This document shows, in pieces, positions 11,601-24,765 of a DNA stretch of 64,000 nucleotides (position 1 is the first letter of the stretch; every line of letters begins with the position of its first letter). The DNA is taken from positions 1,145,953 to 1,209,952 of the forward strand of contig JAVSML010024260.1 in assembly GCA_038503035.1 (NCBI GenBank), given 5' to 3'. The position numbers and the translations under genes were made by a program. The DNA comes from Crocodylus rhombifer (Eukaryota > Chordata > Crocodylia > Crocodylidae). The notes under the pieces are model-generated. The model ran no database searches. It saw only the letters and a list, made by a program, of their open reading frames with translations, and was not told where the DNA came from.

Positions 11601-12905
11601 TATGATGAAGATATTGAGCAAAACTGGCTTCGGGACTGACCTCTGGGGCACTCCACTTGATAACAGCTGCCAACTAGATATTGAGCCATTGATTACTATC
11701 TTTTGAGCCCAGTGCCCCTGCCAGTTTCTTATCCCCCTTACAGTCCATTCATCCAACCCATACTTCCTTAGCTGACCTGCGAGAATGCTCCAGGAGACTG
11801 TATCAAAGCCTTGTTAAAATCAAGGTACACCACATCTACTGGTCTCTTCTCATCCACAAAGCCAGTCATCTCAGCATAGAAAGCAGTCAGGTTTGTCAGG
11901 TATGACTTGCCCTTGGTGAATCCATGCTGACTGTTCATAAATCACCTTCTTTCCTTGACGATCTGCTCCGTGATTTTTCCAGTGACTGAGATGAGGCTGA
12001 CTGGTCTGTAGTTCCCTGGAGCCTCTTTATTCCCCTTTCTTAAATATGGGCACTGTTTGCCCTTTTCCAATCACCCAGGACCTTTCCTGATTGCCATGAG
12101 TTTTCAAAAATGATGGCCAGTGGCATCTCATCAGCTAACTCCCTCAGCACCGTCAGGTGCATCCTATCCACTCCCCTTGGACATGCATGTGTCCAGTTTT
12201 TTCTAAATAGTCTCTCTAACCTGTTCTTTCACCACTGAGGCCTGCTCACTACCTCCTCCCCAAACTGTGTAGTAGTCTGGGAGCTGACCTTGCCTGTGAA
12301 GATCAAGGCAAAAAAGGCATTGAGCACTTCAGCCTTTTCTGCATCCTCTGTCACAAGGTTGCCTCCCCCATTCAGTAAGCGACCCACACTTTCCCTGTTC
12401 CTCATCTTGTTACTGACATACTTGTAGAAACCCATCTTGTTACCCTTCACATCCCTTCCTAGCTACAACTCCAGTTGTGCTTTGGAATTGCTGACTTCAT
12501 TCCTGCGTGCCCTAGTTATTTGTCCAAGTTTCCACTTCTTATAAGCTTCCTTTTTGTGATTTAGTTTACTGAAGAGTTCCCTGCTAAGCCAGGCTGGTTT
12601 TCTGCCATACTTGCTAGTCTTCCTGCATATTGGGATGCTGTGTATTTGTTCCTGTACTCTCAGCAAGGTTTCTTTGAAGTACAGCCAGCTCTCCTGGACT
12701 CCTCTCTCCCTCAGCCTGGCTTCCCATGAATTCCCTGAGTGAGTCAGTCTGTTTTTCTGAAGTCCAGGGTCATTACTCTGCTGCTCTCCATCCTTTCTTT
12801 CCTCAGGATCCTGAACATAACCTGATCTAGAAAAGAATTTATCTGTGAATGAGGCCCTGGAAGAAAGCTTTTTGCTTATTTTCCCTATAACCATAGTAGT
12901 GGATA
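11601..12905 (-). mobile_element. CR1 LINE ORF2 middle region, reverse orientation
   Basis: The minus strand carries the region from the reverse transcriptase back to the linker after the endonuclease. Frames at 12463-12909 and 12229-12450 give SKYGRKPAWLSRELFSKLNH, KKEAYKKWK and [20 protein letters not shown], then [20 protein letters not shown], a typical CR1 ORF2 linker. Closer to 11.6 kb the reverse transcriptase segments (GVPQ-type and YRPVSLT-type) are visible only with frameshifts. It is an old, inactive copy. Confidence 0.9.
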
Positions 12906-14218
12906 ACATCTCTACTCTTCATCATGTTTATAGGTTGCCACTTATATATGTGAACCTAATTAAATCTGTTTGAATGCAGAAGGCAATGATAGCCATAATT
13001 TCCATTCCATTAAAGTTTTACCTTAGGTAAGCATTGTGTTTAGGATTAATATACTAGTATCTACTGAATCCAGACTCAAAGCACATCTTTAATATTGCCA
13101 GCATCAAAATCTGACAGAGGATGTGTAAGATATTATTTACTCATTACTAGTAAACCTCTATGTGCATTACTAATACAGCTAAAACTGTATTAATGCTTTA
13201 AACATTGATTATCAAACCAAACAATATGCTACACTATTCTACATAACAGCCATGGAGTCCTTTTGAGAGGATGGAATCGGCTCTGTAGAAGTAGAGCAAT
13301 GCACGAAATTAAATTCAGAGAGTAAACCTGTAATCTGAATGCTAATAGCAATGGTTTGATACTATAGAACCATTGTATCTACAACTAGAAAGCAGTGTTC
13401 TGATAATGGCTGGACAATGGGTCTCCTAAATCCCAATAACCTGCTACATCAATTACTCCATCAGCTCAAGTGGAAGACAACTGTGGTAGAAATGAAGGTT
13501 CCAGCTCTGCTGAGAAATGATGCGATTCTATACAACTTTCCAGATGTTTTCGTTTTCTGTCCTAAAACCTAGGGAAACATGCACACAATACTTAAGTAAA
13601 AGAACATTATTCAGGTTAAAAAGTGAAGCACATAATAGCTTGTGAAATCTGATTTCAGTCCCTTAGTGCACATGTGGATTATTTTCATGATCATATGCTA
13701 ATCCAAATCTGTTCCAATAAAGTAAAACTGAAGTAAATCTAGGACTTCAATTTCAGCCCCAGTCAAAGCTAAATTCTAGTTTTTGTCTGTTTCTAAAGGA
13801 GTTGAAATAGTGTTAATTCCTCCAATAAAGTATTTTTTTAAGGTTTAAAAATGTAATTAGTATCAGATCTATCTGAAATATACTGTACAAATAGATGTCT
13901 GAAATTCCATATCAGTCTTCACTAGCTTAGATAATTCAGAGTTGATCCATTTGATACTTTATATAGCCTCTCTGTGTACCATAGATCAGATTCCAGTTAT
14001 TGTCATTTGAATCAATATTTGTTTTGTAAACTTTACATTACAGTTAGTCCCTCTAAATAAATAACAAAATTAAAGGTTGGACCATGATAGTCTTACATTT
14101 GGAAGTTCTTAGTGATTACAAGAGAATGGAGACGTTCATGTTGTGAAGCACTATTCAGTTTAAGAATATTACAATCTGACATTATTATTAAATAATTCAA
14201 GGCTATAGATTACTCATA
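12906..14218. other. No identifiable feature
   Basis: AT-rich unique sequence. I see no repeat, exon or RNA gene. Confidence 0.5.
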
Positions 14219-14411
14219 CTGGGCACATCTACATGTTCATTAATGCACTTCTGCTAATGCGCATTATATTTAGTAGTTCTGTTGTGAGGTACTAGAAGAA
14301 GGTGTATTAGCCTATTTTAATGTGCATTAACAAAAGAGTGCTTTTTTGTGATGCTTTAGTGCACGTTAAAATAGGCTAATACACATTAAAGCTCATGTGC
14401 AGACACAACTG
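14219..14411. mobile_element. Foldback MITE, family 2
   Basis: A short palindromic element: the left end GGGCACATCTACATGTTCAT pairs with the right end AGCTCATGTGCAGACACAAC. The two inner arms GTGTATTAGCCTATTTTAAT and AAAATAGGCTAATACACATT are near-perfect inverted copies. The same TTAGCCTATTTTAATG motif recurs at about 28.15 kb. Confidence 0.75.
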
Positions 14412-16756
14412 CTGGGTAGTACTTTTATTTCAAAGTCTGATCCACTTCAGTAGAATTACTTCTGAAGTAAAATTTATCATGTTTTGGCCTGCAGTTTTGA
14501 AATATAATGTCACATTGTTGTACTCTTTGTTTGGTCATCCTCACTGTAACTTAATTTTAGCAAAAAAAGGGTATTCTTCAAACAAATTTCTCAAAACTGA
14601 GCTCCTTCTTTGCTGTTTTTTTATAAGAGTTATCAGTGTATACTGTAAAAGGTAGGCATTTTTAACACCAAACTTTCTGTATTTAAGATTAATCAAGAGG
14701 TTTTTCATGTGTGACTTAGTTATATTCCAAAAATAGCTTGGAAATGTTTCGTGTAATATTGGTTAGTGATTTTAATCTGTATGAATGGAGTGAAGTAAGA
14801 AAAACCTTTTCTATAAGGACAATCTCTACTACCATGTTATTTACTCTTGAAGAGTAATCTCCTGGGTTTGCAAAAAGCAAAGAGCTTGAATATAATCAAA
14901 ATTAAACCATGAGGTAGCATTTTCTTTTATTATTAATGAAACTATATTAAGAAATTAAATAACTGATCTTGATTTCTTTGCTTTTTCTGTTTCTTTTCTT
15001 TTACTTTGTCTTTTTGTATAATTTTCCCCCTGGCAATCTGTCCTTGTTGCAGAATAGTTAACCTTGAGTCCTATACAAGAATATGTCCTGCTTTTTCTTA
15101 TTTGCCACCTCCATATAAAAAAATGGAGCAGGCTGCCTGGGTCACAAGGAAGTGTACTCATCAATTAAATGTGTGACAGTGTTTTCCGTTGGATGAACTA
15201 ATATGTCAAGGAGATGGGCAGGACCTCATGTTTGTGCTTTTGACAAATCAGCAAATGTTTAATCTCTAGATGTGCAGCTTCTCATAAATAATGCAGCAAT
15301 CACTGAGCCAAAACACAACTCTGCCAGGAGGGTCTCTCTGTCACTAGAGAGGCAAAAAGACGAAACAAAACTAAATCATCCTTTTTGTTTAATGTGTTGG
15401 TTCTTTTACACTTGCCAGTGAGACTCTGTATGGCCTGCTGTTGTTTCCTCGGATTCCTCTTAACTTGGTAGATGATTAAAAAGTTATCAGTCATGAAAAA
15501 TGTAAAGATTTAGGTTTTCAACTCTAAAATCTATTAGAGGAAGTTGTATGTTTCTTTCTTTCTTTCTTGGTATTCTATAGACCTGTTCTAACATGTCTTA
15601 AATCCCCATTTACTAACTAGAAGAAAACAAGAAACACAGTGTACACTTGGAAAGACATTAAAACAATGGTGATGATGATAACAACTGTTATGGATGAAAA
15701 CTTATCCCCACTTAAGGCAGTGGTAACACTCCCATTGATGTAAATGGGACTGGAATTTCACTGTACCTTTCACATTCCATGCCCCAAAATAAAATAGAAG
15801 AATTAGAATATTTAGGTGGTGAAGTCAAGCACCCCAAGCAGTTAGAAAGTGCCAGAACTGAGCTTGCCTAAACAATTTTAATTTGGCCCCCTTATGCATG
15901 TCATTGTGAATGCTCCAGTATCGGGGAAGGGGGTTCATTTCTCAAGCTTTGGTTAACTTTTTTTAAACGCCATTGATACTCCATGGAACTATAAGAATAT
16001 TGCAATCTTAGATTGATTACAAGATTTTTCTGCCACTTCAACATACATAACAGATTGTGGTAGGTGGTTGTTAACTTCTTTACAGATCTCTTTGTAGGTG
16101 TGTATGGAGAGAGACAGGTGTCCTGGGCATTTTGCAGCTATTTTTGGACAGCAAAAGAATTGAGACTCAAGAGTAATAGATTCAATTCCAGATTCTTTAG
16201 GGAAGTATACTGTGGTGCCCAGACTAGGAGGTACAACCCAGTTGGAGGTCACAGCATTTAAAGGTGTAGTCATTCTTGCCACAGCAATTCTATAACTACA
16301 TATTAGCTTGAATCAGAAATGTGGTTATAAGTGCTGCAGTTGGTCCCCAAGCCTGGAAGTGGCATTGGACCACTCAAAAGATTGGGAACAGCCATTCTTG
16401 TGTTTACAGGACTTTTGTCCTTCTCTTTTCTGCCATTCTAATCATATCTCTACTTCCTCAGTTCTTGGTCCCTTCCCCAAGAAATCCCACCTACCTTTCA
16501 GAGTTCCTCAGCCTTACACATTTAAATCATAGTGGTTTTTCTTTTTTCATCCACTGTGGGCAGTATTGCCAACTCCTGAAAACAAATTCACTAGACAAAC
16601 CTCAAAAAGCTACTAGATGTCACTAGAGATATTGTCTGAAGTCCTCAAAAATGTCACTTAATTGTTTATCATGTATTCTACGTAGTAAACTGTTACAGCA
16701 TGCATAATGCATGCATGCAGACATACATTTTGCAACTAAAACCAGTGACAAAATCA
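14412..16756. other. No identifiable feature apart from simple repeats
   Basis: Unique intronic or intergenic DNA with a short (TTTC)n tract near 15.55 kb. Open frames up to 101 codons lack domains and conservation cues. Confidence 0.5.
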
Positions 16757-17086
16757 CTAATGGCATCTTTACACGTGCTCAAGAGTTTTGTGGGGCAGGA
16801 GAATACTTAACTTGGAGTGGGTCCCTGGAGCCACATTAAAGCACCCACAGAATCTCATGTATTCAATGTCCCGCATTTCAATACGGCAGCAGGGTTGTTT
16901 TAACTAAAGCTCATTCAATGAGCTTTAGTTAAAGTACCCTCACTGCCATTTTGAAGCATGGGGATGCTGAATACACATGACGATGACGCTGCCAGAGCAT
17001 GCTAATTAGCTTGATTAATTGAGTCTGCTCCAGTGCATGCTGATTAGCAAGCATTGGGGAGGTGTCAGGCATGTATGCAGGTGCCC
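16757..17086. mobile_element. Foldback MITE, family 3, with perfect central palindrome
   Basis: The whole element folds on a centre near 16916. Left CATGTATTCAATGTCCCGCA and right TGCTGAATACACATGA segments are inverted relatives, as are GGCAGCAGGGT and ACCCTCACTGCC. The centre, 16899-16933, is a perfect palindrome with 17-base arms and a single unpaired base. Ends carry eroded CATCTTTACACGTGC-type repeats. Related sequence occurs at 28.5 and 29.0 kb. Confidence 0.7.
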
Positions 17087-18327
17087 TTAGTTGGCAACAA
17101 TGTGCCTGGCCACCAGGAACAGAAGGAATGATTTAAAGGAAAGAGTGTCTTCCTGTTCTCAGTTCCAGTGCCTAAGAGAAGCAATTATAGGTAAAGCCCT
17201 GCTTACCTCCTATAGTCTTGCTCAGTGAATATTGTAAATGCTGCTGTTTTCCATATAAAATGGGATATTGAGAATACAATGATTATTGTTTCCTTTACTG
17301 TCAGTGAAGAACCAGTAGAGGCAATGACCGACCTCAGATGGTCCCTTTTACAAGCTGCATCAGTTTAGTATAGCTGGTTATGGCTGACAAACTATCATTC
17401 TTAGTGAATATTTTTGCAGCCACAATAATACATATGCAGTAGTTACTTAAGAGGATTGGAAACCTAGAATTTTGAATGTAGTGCAGTTACAGTACAGTAC
17501 AATTATAGTATTTCACAGTTTTAGCAAGCAACATGTATTTTCAAATACAAGAAAAAAATAAGTTTAATCAATGGGCAAATGATGGTTATTTTAAATTATT
17601 TAATGGAATTACGTGCAGGCACCTAATGCATTATTTAATGAGACCGATGCATTTAAAAATAGGAAAGAGCATTAGACACATATATTAATCTTCACAGCAC
17701 TCCTGTTGGATAGGTAAATATTACTTTTCCGGTTTTGTAACATTACTGTAAGAGAGGTATATCCACTCTATAGCTGAGAAATACAGCTAAAATATTTTGC
17801 TCAGCGTTATACAGTAAGCAAGTGGCAAATCTAGCCCACACTGCCTCCAAAAACATTTGTTTCACCAGGAACATGAGGCAGAAATTGTCTGCCAGATTCA
17901 TAAAACGTTGAATACGTTGTTGGACCTTTAACCCAAAAGATTCATGAGCTCGTGATGCTTCCCTTGATTATAAAACTATAGCAATGGCAGTTGTATGTAT
18001 TTAGGATATTGAAAAGTAGCTTTTTAATGTGTTTCTGAGTATGATTTTAACTTACGAAGTTTTTTTAAGTCAGTAAACCTGTTCATTTAGTATGTTTAAA
18101 GTATATATTACATATCCATGTCCTTAACAAGCTTCTTCATAACTCTATGAAAAATAGGTAAAACAAAACCTTTTAAAAAGTATTAAGTGCACTTTATTTT
18201 AAAATTAAGGTTTGTATTTATTGGTATTTAGTTTATTCTTTTTTTTGCATTTGAAAAACGGATCCAAAACTTAGATAAAACCAAAGTAATATACTCTTAA
18301 CGCTGATTTATTTTTGTTTTTCAACAG

Positions 18328-18391
18328 GCTCTAGGAAGCTTTTACTTTCTTCATGAATCTTTGAAAAACATCTACCAGTTTGATTTTAAAG
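18328..18391 (+). CDS. INPP5A: INPP5A internal exon A
   Basis: This is an internal coding exon of type I inositol 1,4,5-trisphosphate 5-phosphatase, which removes the 5-phosphate of Ins(1,4,5)P3 and Ins(1,3,4,5)P4 and so ends calcium signalling. The 64 bases read ALGSFYFLHESLKNIYQFDF followed by K, then one base (G) of a split codon, so the exon starts in phase 0 and ends in phase 1. I recognise the peptide as the region around residues 100-125 of vertebrate INPP5A, early in the endonuclease/exonuclease/phosphatase fold. A pyrimidine-rich tract and CAG precede it, and the donor GTAAGC follows. The split codon is completed by exon B, giving Ala. The exon is too short to stand out as an open frame. 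No upstream INPP5A exon was seen, so the intron before it is at least 18.3 kb. Confidence 0.96.
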
Positions 18392-21300
18392 GTAAGCAGA
18401 GAAATTAAAAAGTAGGGATTGTCAAAGGTATCTCAGTATTTATCGTGTTAAAGCAAACAGCTGATATTATCTAACTCGATCTGTCCAGGTAACATTTGGA
18501 GCCAAAAGGAACTCTGGTGTCTTCACAGGAACGTTACATCAGTGCATGGGGCAGTCTGGGGCAGTTGTAAGATCAAAACTTCGAATGTCGGGCAGCAGTC
18601 ATCCATTTGCAAAATAGCTGTATCAGAAATGCGTTGGTCAGTGAGGAGGGCATCATTGTTTTAAACAGACTGAGCCTTCATACTGTGGGTCCTACTAAAC
18701 CTTATAAAATTTTCTAATGTTGTTTTATCATTTAACATTAGAGGTGTTTTATTTACTGCATCACAGAAGTTACCTCTAAACTTTTTTGAGGGTGGGGGCA
18801 CACGTGTATGCACACACATGCAGACGCACTGAAAAATATTATGAAATTTTTAGTTCTAAACTGTCAGTACAAGTTATAATATAAAAATCTTATGGGCTCC
18901 ATTTATATTATTGAGATGGATTACATTAATACTACATCTTGCATCACATTAATTTGAAACATCATTGAAACTGTGATAACTAGGAGTGAACTAATTGTCT
19001 TAATTGTACAGATTCATTATTTTTGTTCTCAATAAAGACAGATTGCCTCTGTTCATGTAATTGAGGGTATAGGGTCTTTCTTCAGTAAAATATTTGAATA
19101 GCAGTTCTACAGATACAGCAATTTGAGATGTAGCCAACATAAATCCTCTTATTCATTGTCCTTTTGGATGCTTGAAGAAAATTTCAGAGACTCCTCATGG
19201 CATATTTTATTTTGAAAGGGAACATTATAAAATGCAGTAGTGATGTAGGAACTTTTAATGAGAGGTCAGCCTGTACATCCAGTCATTCTACCCACCTAGA
19301 ATACTTTAATAGACACTGAGCTACAATATGGGCTGTTCTTAATCAAATGAAATGTAAGCAGGACTGATATTATGGAAGAAATTCTCAGCACACTGCAAAA
19401 GAAGCTGTGTACACAACTTTTGTTGAAGATACTACCCAAGATGCCGTGTTGAACATTTAGCCTAATGGTCTACTGTATATGTAAGATCAAGGGGTTAATG
19501 AATAAAGCTATGAAACATACATCTATATTTTGAGATGACAGCATTCACAACTATTTATTCATTTTTCCATATGATTGGGCTTTGTGCATCAGTAATAAGT
19601 GAACTGCATCTACACAGCTGATTCATGAGCCTACAGTTTTGTCATACCGGTGCTACCAAACTAGGGTTTTGCTCTCAATTCCATTTAAACCTCCCTCCCT
19701 CTGTGTGGTCATATATCAGAGATGTCCAACTCTAATGACATCTGGCAGAGTCAACTGATATCTGTAGGAGGAAAGAGGGGTTTTCTGGTTTATTCACAGT
19801 TGATTAATGGCTTATTTGCTGTTATAGACCCTTTGAAAGAAAAGATGTAAAAGGGGTAGAGGAGGGAGACTTGGAAAACAGAAGAAAGAAAGAAAGAGTT
19901 AGCCATGTAAAAGTAAATAGATAACACTTTGTCAGGTAAAGAACATCAGTAATTTAGGCAAATCTGATTAATGAAATTGTGCTTAAGATGATCAGTATTT
20001 AGGAAGGAATTCTAGTAGAAAAATCCAGGTGTTACAAATAGTGCTGCAACTGATACAGTAGTGTTAGTAGCTTTTCTCAGTCTTAACTGAGAACTAAATC
20101 AGTCTTCTAGCATGGCAGTTATATCTCTTAGCATGGGAGTAATATGTTGAAGAAGGTGTCACCTTTAGGTGAGATGGAACTGAGAACTCATTTTCTCTCA
20201 AGTTTATTACAGTGTCCATGACACACAGGACTGTTGAATCATCTGGGAATCCAAACAGTAGTGAAAAACGGTATCTTTTTTTTAAATGAACAAAATTGGA
20301 GATGGTTTTAAACAGGGCTGCAAAGAAAACCAGATGTTTATGTAATATTCAGTGAGCCTTTTTTAGAGGTCAGTGCAGTTTTTAAAATTCCCTGAATGGG
20401 TGGGTGGCACTGAATAGTTGCTCTGAGGAGAAAGACATTTACATGGTTGTCTCTGTTTTTTTCTGCTGTCATTAGCCATGCAACCTGAGAGAAAAAATTC
20501 TTTCAATTTTAGAATAAAAATGTTGATGCCCAAAGCTTGATTCATGATTTTCCACTGCACAGAAAGTTTTGGATCTTTCATGAGGAACAGAGCCCTGAAA
20601 AACTGACTTATATTTTACACTAATAACAAGATACACGTTCTAATAAGCTCTGCATCCAGAAGTAGATTTCCTGACGGACATGTAAGGCCAATTTTGGTCT
20701 CAGGCACAGCAACGTTAAGTGTAGTAGCTTGTTTCTTCAGTGGAGGGACACCTTTTTACATTGATGCTAGATCTGAATCAGAACCTTAACCTTATTCTTA
20801 CCCATGAAAAGGCTGCAGAAGACATGTTCCTCTTGTCTTAAGACCACTTCTCTCAATGTCCATCTAAATGACAACTTGCCAGTTTATATTTGGTCTTCAC
20901 ATTAGAGTAGTCTGATAATAAAGCCAACCCTTTCTGACAAAATGCTTCAACTTGCCTGTTAACATTCACTTAGGTTCTCTCGGTAATAGCTTTCAGTTCT
21001 CAGATAACAGAAATTCCTCCTGGCTGTGCTTTATGTATGCTGCCAAAAATGTTTTCTGTCTCTTGAATGACATCAGGATCTTTTTGCTGAGATTGCCATA
21101 CTCACTAAAAGAAGCACATCCATCCATGATCTACTTAAAATGATGCCACATGCGTTTATCAATATATTTGTTTAGTCCTCCAGTGGGAGCCAGATCTCAA
21201 AGTGATTGGCACATAAAGAATGATATTTGATTCCCCCTCCCCCTCAGATGTATTGGTAGCTTACAGTAAGTGCTTCTAGTGATTACACATAATACCTTAT

Positions 21301-21880
21301 CTAGACAACTTACAGTGACAAATTTTTGTGTTGCTTGGAGTTTAACCAAATGTTTGTTGGGAATGGACAGCTCAGACTGTTTGGTAAAAGTATATCTAGT
21401 GCTTTTCTCTTCTCCTTGGCTAGTTGGAAATCCAGTCCAGTTTGGTAACTATCAAAACTTGATACAGTACTGTCTCATGTTGTTTATATGACTCCTACCC
21501 TATGTCCTCTATGAAATGAGTTTGGTGGACTCAGTCCACTTCTCTCCTGAAGCTGGTAATAATGGGCGTACATAAGTAGAGAGGTCAAGAACTAAATGGA
21601 CATAGAAGTACTATTATGAGTATTACACTGCTGCTATTGGTTCCATACATGTTTTTTAAATACTTGGAGAACGGTGTGCTTTATATATAGCCTTGGTACC
21701 TTTCAAATAGTTTTCTCTGTCACATTCCTCATATGTTAGCGTCATCTACAGATGGCATGAAGTAGAAATGTGAAGGAGAAGGCTTAATTAGTCAGAGATC
21801 CAGCAACGGCCAACCCAGCTAGAATACAATGACTATCAAATACTATGAGAAGGGGGAAGAGTATAGAGTATGCCCCTCCT

Positions 21881-22131
21881 ACATATGATAATGTATATTG
21901 TTTGCTATATCTAATCAGTGGACTTGTTCCAAATGCTGAACAGCCTGTGTGAATCTAAGATGTAGCTATTCGGTAACAGAATTGATTGATTCTTAATATG
22001 AGGAGTTTAGTTTTGCAGAGTTGGACTGCCTCTTCTTTAATAACAGAGTTCTCACATGGAAGGAAAGAAGGAACAAATGAAGAGTGTTCTCCGTTAGCTC
22101 CCACCATTGTTAACTGACTGAAACGAGAGAA
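21881..22131 (+). repeat. Inverted duplication, arm 1
   Basis: About 250 bases here are repeated in reverse complement at 28252-28504, at about 88 percent identity by eye; for example CAGTGGACTTGTTCCAAATG and CAGCCTGTGTGAATCT are identical in both arms. The arms lie in the introns on either side of INPP5A exon B. No coding content or terminal structure was recognised, so this is either an unnamed repeat family or a local inverted duplication. Confidence 0.85.
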
Positions 22132-22199
22132 CTCCAAGCGACAGCCTATGACTTAGATCACTGACCCTCTGGGCTCATGAAAGCTGGCTTGCAGGCAAT

Positions 22200-22390
22200 G
22201 GGAGTGTTAGCAGAGTTGTCAATGTCATCCTAGGAATGTAGGGGTTGACATACTACATTACACTGTGATCCATCTAGTCCAGTATCCTGCTTCTGACCAC
22301 AACAACAATCAGATCAGAGGAAGGTGCAGGGTACTTCCTACCTCAGGAGGGTCTGCTCCTAACCTGTTACAGTAGGAGGATTAAGCTTTG
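22200..22390. repeat. Possible old interspersed repeat
   Basis: The segment with GATCCATCTAGTCCAGTATC and CAGAGGAAGGTGCAGGGTAC resembles a dispersed amniote repeat whose consensus has a CCATCTAGTCCAGTATCCTG core. This is from memory; no second copy is in the window. Confidence 0.4.
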
Positions 22391-23744
22391 AATCGTGAGA
22401 GGGTGGATGCAAAATATGATTACTGCTTAGTGATTTACCCTAGAATTTACTCCATCATAAATTTACTCTATAGTATGAAATGGACATGTGACCAGCTCCC
22501 CCAAGCTGGCTGCCTGGTCACCTAGGGACTGAAAATCAATATGCATAGAACAAAAAAAGTTACCCCTGGATGAAGTTGACTTAGTAGGGAGTGGAGCCAT
22601 GACTGGTAACTTACACCAGAGCATAACTGTCCCTTGCTTTTTGAGGGCTAACTTTACCACAGGGTGGAATGATTTATACCAGTAAAGTAAATTTACTCCA
22701 TAATAAATGTGTTATGGATATGCCCCCTAAGACTTTTCATGTGTTTTCTGTTACAACTTTGTGTATTCTGATTAGTTTAAATATTCCAGCTCTCCCTGAA
22801 TTCTGACACCATCTCACATTACCTTGCACGGTTTAATTATGAGTTGTGTTACCAGGTATTTCCTTTTTTAATCAGTTTTGAGGTTGCTACCTTTTGTATT
22901 TCATTAAATGTTCCTTATTTATGATATAGATTAGTCAAAGTGTCCGATTTACCTTTTCTCTACCATTCAGTATCTTGCATATATTTACTGTTTCCTCTCT
23001 CTGTACCTTAAGTAAAGCACACCACAGTTTGTATTAACTTCATTTTAGAGTTTTTCCATAGATCTAATCATTATTGGCACTTGTTTTCAAACTTCCTCAA
23101 GTTTCAATTTATCATAAGGAGCCCAAGATGCCATCCTGTTGTGAAGAAACAGCTGTTCAAATATTACTTAAATTATCATAAGGTGCCACAAAAATCTGTT
23201 TAATTGTTTTTCTGTCCTGAATATTCCTTTTGTGGGAGAATCCTCAGACAGCTGTGATGAGGTAATGCCAGTACAGTCATCTGCATTTCGTTGGCCCCAA
23301 TCATTTAGATTTTAGATCTGACTTAGACCACAGAAACTGGTGATTACATTAGGTGACGGTAACCTCCCAACAACCTACAAAAATGAGAGGGTTGTGTTTA
23401 ATATTTAAATATGTCAGTGTGCTTTTTATACTATTGACCATGAAATGTTATTGCTCTATGAATTGTAGAAGGATGGCTCAGCTTCTTTTTGAAAGACCCC
23501 AGAGAGTAGTACTGAGCAATTATACACCTGTTCTTTAAAGTCTGAGGACTCATCTGCTTAAGAGTTTGCTGCCACAGGTATTCTACTATGGTTATATCTG
23601 GAAACCCACCTGGTGGTATGCAGCACATACAAGGAGATTTTTGTACACTATTATAGCTTACTCCAGTTCTGCAAATGGGATGGGCTGTTTCACCAAAAGT
23701 CATGCAGCAGATCACGGAGAAAACAGGCAGCCCAGCAACAGATA

Positions 23745-23836
23745 GGGCAGGGAGCAGAAAGCAGAGCGGCAGATCAGGCAGGATGCACAAGGCAGGGAGG
23801 CAGAAAGCAGAACATCAGATCAAGCAAAGGGAAGGA
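23745..23836. repeat. Imperfect two-copy tandem repeat, 45-base period
   Basis: GGGCAGGGAGCAGAAAGCAG at 23745 recurs as GGCAGGGAGGCAGAAAGCAG at 23791, followed in both by an AGATCA(G/A)GCA block. The overlapping 98- and 99-codon frames arise from this purine-rich repeat. Confidence 0.7.
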
Positions 23837-24624
23837 ATCAGAGGGTGTGGGGCTAATTTGTGGCAAGCCTCTCAAAAAGACTCGCCCCACCATACTGGAG
23901 CTCTTGTGAAGATAAGTAACCTCTGTTACTTATGCAAAAAAAAAATGACTCCCTTAGCCGGGCAGGTCTTTTAAAATTTGAGCCAAGCCCATATGGATTA
24001 AGGGGATTACAATTTACTGTTGAATAAAAGGTATGTGGCACAAAGATGAAGCAAAATTGTAACTGGTATTGGTTTGCTTAATAAATTATGTAGTTATTTA
24101 TATCATATCTAGGGTAAAGAATAGGCATAACTTTTTAAAAATAAATAGATTGATAGTGAAATCATAGAACCATTTGACATTTTTAAACTGCAGCATTTTT
24201 AACTGATTTGTTTTATTTATATAACATGTTCAGTACCATGTGGTGTATATTTCTTGATATTAGTAGTGACCTGATCAAACATATCAGAGACCATGATTTT
24301 GACAGGTATTTCTATCAAATGTTCTATAAGATCATGATCTACATGTATGTGAAGCATCATGAAGCTAATAATAGTACTTAAAAAGTTAAAGTTTCCCATT
24401 GCCTTTAAACCAGCACAGTACCCAGCACAACTAGGATATTTCCTAATTTATGTTCCAACTTTGCCTTTTCCTACCATAAAGAAAAGCTCAGCTTTTGCAT
24501 GGCAAATGACTCTGCCAAGACTGCGTCTCTTTTGGAATTTCTGTTGCTTTTTTGCTGTTTGACTGTATAAAGCTAGTTGCTGCAATATAGATGCGCATTA
24601 ATTGTGTTTTGTATTTCTTCCCAG

Positions 24625-24728
24625 CTAAGAAGTATAAGAAAGTTACTGGAAAAGAAATCTATTCAGATACATTAGAAAGCACGCCCATGCTGGAAAAAGA
24701 GAAGTTTCCGCAGGATTATTTCCCTGAG
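24625..24728 (+). CDS. INPP5A: INPP5A internal exon B
   Basis: This 104-base exon completes the split Ala codon and reads KKYKKVTGKEIYSDTLESTP, then MLEKEKFPQDYFPE, ending in phase 0. It matches the INPP5A segment that joins the N-terminal part of the phosphatase fold to the CKWSRKGF segment in exon C. The acceptor is TTCTTCCCAG and the donor GTATGT. The intron before it is 6,233 bases. A CR1 3' remnant starts about 37 bases past the donor, and a 250-bp inverted duplication lies on either side of the exon (about 21.88 and 28.25 kb). No stop or frameshift is present, and the charged KKYKK stretch is kept. The identification comes from my recall of the family and was not searched. Confidence 0.96.
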
Positions 24729-24765
24729 GTATGTATATTCCAGTAAAACATTTCAACAGTTCAAA

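Larger units (their letters stand above)
18392..24624 (+). other. INPP5A: INPP5A intron between exons A and B
   Basis: This intron has a GTAAGC donor and a TTCCCAG acceptor. It contains short microsatellites (GAAA near 19.89 kb), one arm of an inverted duplication (21881-22131), a possible old interspersed repeat (about 22.2-22.4 kb) and a 45-base-period repeat near 23.75 kb. I saw nothing else in 18.4-21.8 kb or 22.4-24.6 kb apart from chance open frames without coding character. Confidence 0.85.
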
